From NCBI GenBank assembly GCA_905250115.1, contig CAJNOI010000014.1:664232-728231 (forward strand): a stretch of DNA of 64,000 nt, written 5' to 3'. Positions 57,177 through 64,000 of this stretch are shown here, piece by piece (position 1 is the stretch's first letter; every line of letters begins with the position of its first letter). A program made the position numbers and the translations under genes. The notes under the pieces are model-generated. The model saw nothing but the letters and a program-made list of their open reading frames with translations, did no database searches and had not been told where the DNA came from. Origin of the DNA: Adineta steineri. Its lineage: Eukaryota; Rotifera; Eurotatoria; Adinetida; Adinetidae.

Positions 57177-60100
57177 ATGACGACGACATCGACAACATCA
57201 TCAACTACACTTCCATCAATTGATCCACAATTATTAAAACTTCTTGCACGTCATCATCCACATTTACAACAACAGCAACCAACTGCTAAAGAATTTCTTC
57301 AACATGCATTTTATTATAATCATCCACCACCAAATACAGTAGCAACAAATTTACCAAGACATCTTCTTGGTAATGGATTATCAAAATTAAATACAGAAAA
57401 TTCTATATCAAATCTTAAATTATCAACTTTAAATGGAAAAATTGATTCACAGCAAATATCAAATGATTCTCAAATAAAAAAATCAACAAAAGAACCAACA
57501 ACATTTGATCAATGGCTACAACCACCACTTGGATCTATGATTCAGGGACCACCATGTTTACAAGCTGATACATCAATTGGAGGCTCGAAAAGCGAAACAA
57601 TTTTATCATCAGGTATGTTCATTTTTTTTTCTTCTCACAAAAAATTACTGTGTTAAATTCAAAGAAAAGAATTCTTTTGTATAATGTTCTTCTCTTCTAG
57701 CGACATAGCTTCACTTTTTTTTTCTTCTTTCGCTACCACTTTTAGAAAAAAAAATTTTTCTTTGTAGATCAGTATACATGTCACAGAAGTAAAAAAAAGG
57801 GTTTAGCTGATGTGCGTCTATTTATTAATGATTACTAGAAAGCATCAAAGTATTTGTTTTGTTCTGTTCGTCTGATATATCCTGCAGCCCTTTTATGGTA
57901 TCCTTACTTTTTCTTTATCAAAGAAAAAAAAATATGTTTATAAGTAATTCTATACTTGCAAAAAAAAGAAAAGAAATGTAAAATAGATAAAAAAAGAAAA
58001 AGTTCGAGTCAATGTGACATTTGTTTCTCCCAATGATTTATAACTATTTACAAACTGTGAAAAAAAAAATAAGAGAATTATATATTACATCATCTTAAGT
58101 TTATTATTTTACCTTGAGATTTAAAAGCATTTACTTGATTATTTCAATTTGATACTCTGATACTGATCAGGTATGAATATATGTGATAAAAAAAATATGC
58201 GTCTAGACATTCCAATTAACACCTCATAAATAAGAATATTATGAGAATAAAGAATCAGAGGAAAAAAAACAATTTATTTGATTAATGGTTTTCTTTTTGA
58301 ATAGGCGAACGTATTACATGTTTTTTTGTTGGTGGTGAAAAACGTTTATGTTTACCGGAAATTCTTAATACAGTCTTAAAAGATTTCTCCTTACAAGAAA
58401 TCAATGCTGCATGTGAACGTTTACATATATATTGTTCACGTTGTACAAATGAACAACTTGATATTCTTAAAATGATGCAAGTTTTACCATTGAATGCTCC
58501 ATCATGTGGTTTAATAACTCAAACAGATGCTGAACGTCTTTGTGCAAATTTATTACAATTACGTTATAAAGGACAATTGCGATCAGTTAATTCATTAGGA
58601 TTAAATCAATATGAACGTTTATATTCAATAAAAGTTCAACATAAATGTTTTGGTAAATGTTCAGGAACATTATATCCAACATTATATGTTGCACCACACG
58701 CAGAATGTATACAATGTGATACATGTCAAGCTTTGTTTTCACCTAAAACATTTGTTTCACATGGACATAAATCAGAAGAAAATCGTATTTGTCATTGGGG
58801 ATTTAATTCTGATAATTGGCGAGCTTACTTAAAAATACGCTCAACTGAAGACAATAAAGCACGAGAAGAATTAGAATTATTTAAAGAGAAATTTTTAAAT
58901 AATAATAATAATAACAATCAAAAGAAAAGATTACCTCAACAAATGGTAATAGAAATAATATCTGTTCTTTTTGTTTTATAAAATGTTTTTTGAATTATTT
59001 TTAGGATTGTTTAATACCAGCAGAAAAACGAGTAAAAACAATCGCTTCATCATCCGATTGTTGGTCAACGGATACTCTTTATCCATATCCACAAACAGCA
59101 TTTTCATCCGTGAAAAAAGATAATCATCTAGGAGATTATCCATTTAGTGCTGGTTTACCTCGTCCAGCTTTAATTCCTTCCACATTCCCATCCGAATCAA
59201 CAACAACAAATCGACCGTCACCTTTACGTGTTGTTCGTTCAAATTCTCCTGCATCAACCGATCCGACAAATTCATCCATTACAAATTTTAATGGTAAATA
59301 AAAAAAAAAACGTTTTTTTTCCTTTTGATAAAACTTCTCGTGCTTATTCAAAGGAATTAATCAAATCTTTATTTTTAACATAAAAGTATAATAACCTTTC
59401 ATGTAAGATAATTATGACTTTTACAATTTATATAGACATTTATTAATTGAATATTTGGATGTAATTTGATGAGACTTTGAAATCTCTGAACATGACTTAT
59501 ATAAATTTTAAAAAAGTTTATTGACGTCATAATTCCAGGCATTGTTTTATCGTTATGTCAGGTTTTAGTAAAAACATATTTGACTATTCTTCGAAAAACA
59601 AAAATCTGTAAATAAATTTCTAATATTTATATTTTCTTTTCTTCAAATAGATTATTCACCAGATGGTATTCGACAAATAGTTGAAGCAACTGTCACATCT
59701 TCACGAGGTCGTACTCAATTATTAACATATATTTCTCAATTACAATTAGCTGCTTATGCACATTCATCTAAAAATAATTCTATTGCTAATGAAAATCAAC
59801 AAAATGAAACAGTTTTATTACGAGTATATTTCATTATTATTGAAAATAGTATTCATTCTTAACCCTTTTTTTTTGTTTTCTTTTCAAGCGTGAAAATGAA
59901 ATACTTCGTGAACGTATATCAAAATTAGAAGCAACACAAGTATCATCGAATTCTAGTACAATTAGTAAAATATCTTCAAATGATCATAATCATCAACAAG
60001 ATAGTACTATTGGTGATTTAGATGATTTAGAATCAAATATTTCATCGAATAGTACATCATCTTTAATTGCACATGAAACAGTAGGAAATGATCAACGGAA

Positions 60101-60401
60101 ATATTTTGATCGTAAACGTCGTTTATTAGCTGCTGAACAACAAATATCAATACCTGAAACAGAAATTTTATTAACAAAAAAATCTATTTCATTCAAAAAA
60201 GCTTGTCTAGATGAAATTGTCGATTCATTAAATCAAAAAGCTCAAGCTGAACGAGAAGAAAATAATGATGATGATGAAGAAATAATTAAAACAACAAAAA
60301 ATACTTTAACATCACCATCAACAACAATAGAAAGAGAGGAGGAGGATGATGAAGAAGATATTGATATTGATGATGGAAAAGTTGTAGAAAATGATCATTA
60401 A
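57177..60401 (+). CDS. SKI: SKI/SNO family transcriptional co-repressor
   Basis: Five exons give 683 codons: 57177..57612, 58305..58945, 59005..59293, 59651..59823, 59889..60401. The ATG at 57177 is the first in frame. Residues 1-145 are Ser/Thr/Gln-rich and disordered. Residues about 146-245 are the Ski/Sno/Dac domain ([18 protein letters not shown], then LHIYCSRC and [16 protein letters not shown]). Residues about 255-345 are the SMAD4-binding SAND-like zinc domain ([42 protein letters not shown]). A coiled-coil start ([15 protein letters not shown]) opens exon 5, and the tail is very acidic ([13 protein letters not shown]). Family members repress TGF-beta/BMP target genes by binding SMADs and recruiting co-repressors in the nucleus. 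Orthology to SKI rather than SNO was not resolved. Intron 1 is 692 nt, long for this window. Confidence 0.95.
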
Positions 60402-61369
60402 GTAGACTATATTGTACCATTTATTTTTATTTCTTAGGTAGAAAAGAAAAGAACCTAGTACTCAGGTATTTTTCCTCTTCTTTTTTTTTTTTGTTTCCTT
60501 GTTGTTGTCATTCTGCTTTGAACAGTAACATCATTCTATGTTTTTGTTATATATTTTAATGTCTGTTAAATTGTATCGACATATATCAATTCGAATTACT
60601 TGCTGTGGCGTGCCTATATGTTTCTATTGTTACTCTATCGTAATTATCTTTTTGTTTGCATTATCTTTATAACATAAGAAGCTTTTCTTTTTTTTTTGTT
60701 TTGAACAGTATATACATATATACATATATATATATATACACTTTATATATGTGTTTGTGTGTTTTATTGCATTTGTTTTTGGCAAGAAAAAAAATAAAAA
60801 CAAATTAAAAGAAAAAAAAAATTTCAGATATTATAAACACCGGAATTTGTGTGAATTGTTAAAACTACTGAATATTTGAGATTTGAAAGATGTACTGTAG
60901 TATTAGTTTTTGCGTAAACGATAAGAAAAATTAGTTCATGCTTGTCTATTTCTATTAAATTTATAAATCTTTGAAGAATGCAGAAGTTTTCTTCTCGCAA
61001 AAATAAATTTACATGTTTTTTGAGTATTCTATTTTTGCATATAAAATTTTGTTTACTTGTTTTATTTCATGTCGAAAATAATATGAGTGAATTTTGTATT
61101 AAGGACATTTTACAAGTTTATATACATCGATCTCTTTGATCATGACGTATGATAGTTATAAAAATAATGGCGAAGAAAGGAAAACTCTTATATTTGTAAA
61201 GAAAAACATCATTATGCATTCATTTTACTATCAAATACCATAAGACAATAATAAAGAAAAAAGTATAACGCGTTCCGCTTCTTGTTTGAAAGGACAATAT
61301 TTGGTTCAATATGATATTTGTATGCACTCACTCTATGTAATATATAAGAAACAATAAGAAAAATCAAAT
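60402..61369. other. SKI/SNO 3' region, no gene
   Basis: Long T-rich and (TATA)n tracts near 60700-60745 and several AATAAA-like motifs (about 60790). Probably 3' UTR and spacer. Confidence 0.55.
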
Positions 61370-61588
61370 ATGGGATGTTTACCATCAAATGAAATATTAA
61401 CATCGACAAAGGATTCTGTTCAAACAGCGATACATAATAATTTAAGACTTATAAATGACAAACGATTAAAACTAAAACGAAAATTAGGCATTAAGTTATT
61501 TAAATCCATTATCGATCGGACTATACAACGCTATTGTTCAACTTTGAAAAATAAGACGGGAAGAAAAAGGACTGGAAGTCACCGGTAA
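61370..61588 (+). CDS. 72-codon frame with MGC myristoylation start, ends in palindrome
   Basis: The frame begins MGCLPSNE, matching the N-myristoylation pattern (Gly2, Ser6) with an adjacent Cys for palmitoylation. It continues as a Lys/Arg-rich helix (LRLINDKRLKLKRKLGIKLF) and ends in KNKTGRKRTGSHR. Its last third lies in the left arm of a large inverted repeat, so the original 3' part may have been replaced by that rearrangement. It could be the first exon of a membrane-tethered protein, a truncated gene, or chance. No family recognised. Confidence 0.35.
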   Translation: MGCLPSNEILTSTKDSVQTAIHNNLRLINDKRLKLKRKLGIKLFKSIIDRTIQRYCSTLKNKTGRKRTGSHR

Positions 61589-61713
61589 AAAATCGGAAGT
61601 TTTCTGTTTTTTTACCAGTCACCTCTAGTCCTTTTTTTGTTCCCGTCTTATTTTTCAAAGTGTAACAATAGCGTTGTATAGTCTGATCGATAGTGAGTTT
61701 AAATGACTTGAAG
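61488..61713. repeat. Large inverted repeat (arms about 105 bp)
   Basis: The left arm (about 61488-61594) reads ...ATCGATCGGACTATACAACG...AAAATAAGACGGGAA..., and the right arm (about 61607-61713) is its reverse complement with few differences. The loop is roughly 12-20 bases. Similarity is highest in the inner 85 bp and decays outward. A transcript would form a long stable hairpin. Confidence 0.9.
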
Positions 61714-62572
61714 GATTGGGTGTTTTACATAGAGAAAATTATTCATGTTTGTCATCCATCTTATAAGACTGGTGCATATCTAATTGTTACCAATGCATTG
61801 AGATTTTAACATGCTTCATATCATTTATTTAATAAGATATATTAAAACTTCATAGTAGATAGAGTGGTTTCTTTAAAAATTACGAATTAAAGTACTACCG
61901 TGCTAATTATTTAAAGTAGATAGTCTCGTAGATATACAAAAGATGCTTTTTATTCTTGATTAGAATAATAAAACCAGATAAGCATATTTTCTCTTCCAAC
62001 TTATTATGAATGTTTAAGTGCTTATACTGTAGGAGTACTTTTATAAAATGAAGCTTTTATTAAGTTTACATGAATAGAGAAATTCATGATTTATGCTTTT
62101 TTAATACCATAAAAAACTAAATTTTGTAATAAAATCATAATATTTCATTTTATCCTGGAGAAAAACATTATTTTCTAAATATAATCGTATAAAACTATAT
62201 ATATATATATCAGTAAGGAAAGGGCTGTTTTTTTTTCAAATTCTGAATCAAACAAAGAAGAGAGAATCTATAAAACTAAATGGCACATATGTTTTAATGA
62301 TGATGATGATGATGACAAGAATAGAGAACAATAACCATCTTTCTTCCTTTTTACTTAGTTATATAAATATCTGAAAGTTCTTTTCCGCCCATTCTGATCT
62401 CCGTCAGTAAACAAGAAAAGAAAAAAACTTATTCTAAAGATTATTTTTTCGCTTATTCTTTTAGAATCATCGATCGATCGAGAAAACACACATATTGAAA
62501 ATATTAAGAAATCAAATTACAAGACCTGCGAACATTTATTTGTATAACAAAACAAGAAAACATACATATCTC
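61714..62572. other. Intergenic
   Basis: A+T-rich, with a (GAT)n run near 62300-62315. It contains the leader of the next gene. Confidence 0.5.
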
Positions 62573-62714
62573 ATGGCCGATAACAACAATATGATGCATT
62601 CCTATCCACATAATGATTCGTCTATGGCGATTTATCAAGTCCCTCCATTTGTTGTCAATAGTGAGAAGATGCTCTATCATGCATTATATGGAAATGATGC
62701 TTATCAAAAACTAC
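62573..62714 (+). CDS. First exon of an unrecognised gene running right
   Basis: ATG at 62573 opens 47 codons (MADNNNMMHSYPHNDSS, then QVPPFVVNSEKMLYHALYG) ending at CTAC|GTAAGT, a strong phase 1 donor. An in-frame ATG at 62495 would add 26 residues. A possible next exon lies near 63930 where, in the matching phase, PKVLDILKQKRHFIDVKFHM is open to the window end, but the needed acceptor is not the strongest one there. The N-terminus is polar with no leader, so cytosolic or nuclear. The family is not recognised. The gene is cut by the window edge. Confidence 0.5.
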
Positions 62715-64000
62715 GTAAGTTTTCTATTTCAGAAAAAAGAATAAAATATGATTAGATTTTAATTATGATTTTATTCTATGATATTGACTTCTACTAATGC
62801 ATGAAAAATAGTTTACTATATCTTTTACTATGTCTTGAAAATATTCAATAGGTTTTTGGGATGTGTTTTGATCATACATCTGCCACCCATCAATGATTGA
62901 TTTATATCCATTTCAAGGATATTCCATTCATTTTATTCTAATTGACAGCTGATGCTCGTGTTTTTTTCCTTTCTCTATGTTATTATATCGATTAAAACAA
63001 AGAGAAAACGATGAGATGATCATTAATAAATCAAGTATTCTTTCTAGAATACCATAGAAATTATTCTTTGTTAGTTTATGATAATCCTATTATAAGAATC
63101 ACGTATACTCGATTTGTTTCGATATAGTTTAATAGAAATATCACGATTCATATTTCTTGTATTTTTCATAAAACGAATATTTACATACAGGTAAGATTGC
63201 AACTTTCTTTCTATCTATAAATCAAAAATATAGTTAGAATAGTTTTCTCCATTGTATATATTTTTAAGAGTGTTTCAAAACGAATATACTTCAGAATATT
63301 TCTCATATATAAAGAATCATCCATTTAGACCAACCCTTGAAATAGTGTCTTGTTTGCTTTGACTATTAAATGTGTTATTTTGATCGAAATCTGAATACTT
63401 GAAAGTTTATACTTGTTAAATATCACCAATAGAAACTAAAAATAAACCATCATACAATGAATGTTTCTAGAACAATGTTAATTAACGATCTATAGTTTCC
63501 GATACTCGAAAAAGAAAAAAAACGGTACGACTTCCTCCTTAATTATATACAAAATGAATGAATGGAAACAGGTGGAAAGAGAAAAATATGTGAGATTGAC
63601 AAAGATTTACACTTCAATATATTTTTTTTCAAATACTTGGCTAGCTAATCGTTTATAGAACAATAGTTTATCTTTGGCTTCTGGAAAATATAAGACCGTT
63701 AGCTGATATTATGCTTGAAGTATCTGGCGTACGTTTACTCCTTGTTGATAGAAATGAGACTCTAATAATTAGGAAAGTATTCATATAACTTATTTCTATT
63801 AAATATTTCTGATAGAAACATAAACAAGGTATAAAGACAAATATATTATTCTTGGTAACCGTGATTGATACTAATAATAATGAGAAGACAATTGAAATCA
63901 ATGTTAGTCTTCTTCTATTTTTGTAGTAGAGAGCCGAAGGTGTTAGATATTTTAAAACAAAAACGACATTTTATCGATGTGAAATTTCACATGTGTTTGA
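62715..64000. other. Probable intron/intergenic to window end
   Basis: A+T-rich. Apart from the possible exon near 63930 nothing coding was recognised; the 77-codon minus frame at 63668-63901 looks like chance. Confidence 0.45.

Overview
The window looks like nuclear DNA of a bdelloid rotifer (Adineta/Rotaria-like). It is about 70% A+T by eye. Its genes carry very short introns (about 45-60 bp) with clean GT..AG ends. Animal genes (a SKI/SNO co-repressor, a TRAFD1/XAF1-like zinc-finger protein, large LDLa/EGF receptors, a eukaryotic tRNA-Leu) sit beside genes whose closest families are mostly bacterial (YeeE/YedE transporter, DUF4038 glycoside hydrolase, propeptide-less C1A protease, DUF2807 protein). 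TGTGGG-like motifs recur; as I recall, TGTGGG is the telomeric repeat described for Adineta vaga. The species call is inference.

Layout. 1-17 kb is gene-poor: a partial unrecognised gene (about 1.6-2.5 kb, minus), a DUF2807 secreted protein (3.8-4.5 kb, minus), a three-exon Golgi-type glycosyltransferase-like gene (6.7-8.5 kb, minus) and an unrecognised 195-residue protein (12.7-13.3 kb, minus). 17-24 kb holds a five-exon papain-like protease, a 10-N assembly gap cutting a DUF5060/DUF4038 glycoside hydrolase, tRNA-Leu(CAG), and a secreted protein like the N-terminal half of VWA7. 24.3-27.9 kb is transposon territory: a decayed hAT-like transposase gene, then a 1168-bp hAT element with perfect 13-bp inverted ends and a perfect 8-bp target duplication. 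28.4-38.3 kb has a CUB+LDLa secreted protein, an F-box/LRR gene made of serial 84-nt LRR exons, a type II membrane protein fragment and a defensin-like peptide next to a nested foldback element. 40.7-45.4 kb is one intronless 1565-codon gene for a chimeric LDLa/EGF/seven-transmembrane receptor.

45.4-50.5 kb is repeat-rich: a composite foldback with 10-bp phased minisatellites, a high-GC block, a telomere-like CCCACA array and another hAT fragment. From 50.6 kb core genes return: the TRAFD1/XAF1-like gene, YeeE/YedE thiosulfate-type transporter, and SKI/SNO (57.2-60.4 kb) with three CRE palindromes upstream. An inverted duplication at 61.5-61.7 kb and a gene running off the right end close the window.

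The most distinctive non-genic signal is a dispersed family of short foldbacks whose ends read TTGAGGGTGTGGG and its complement. They recur at 24.2, 30.3, 36.5, 37.1, 45.5, 47.4 and 49.4 kb, often touching other repeats. Together with transferred genes and transposons they suggest a subtelomere-like or formerly terminal region. The genes do not form an operon or pathway; each appears to be an independent transcription unit.
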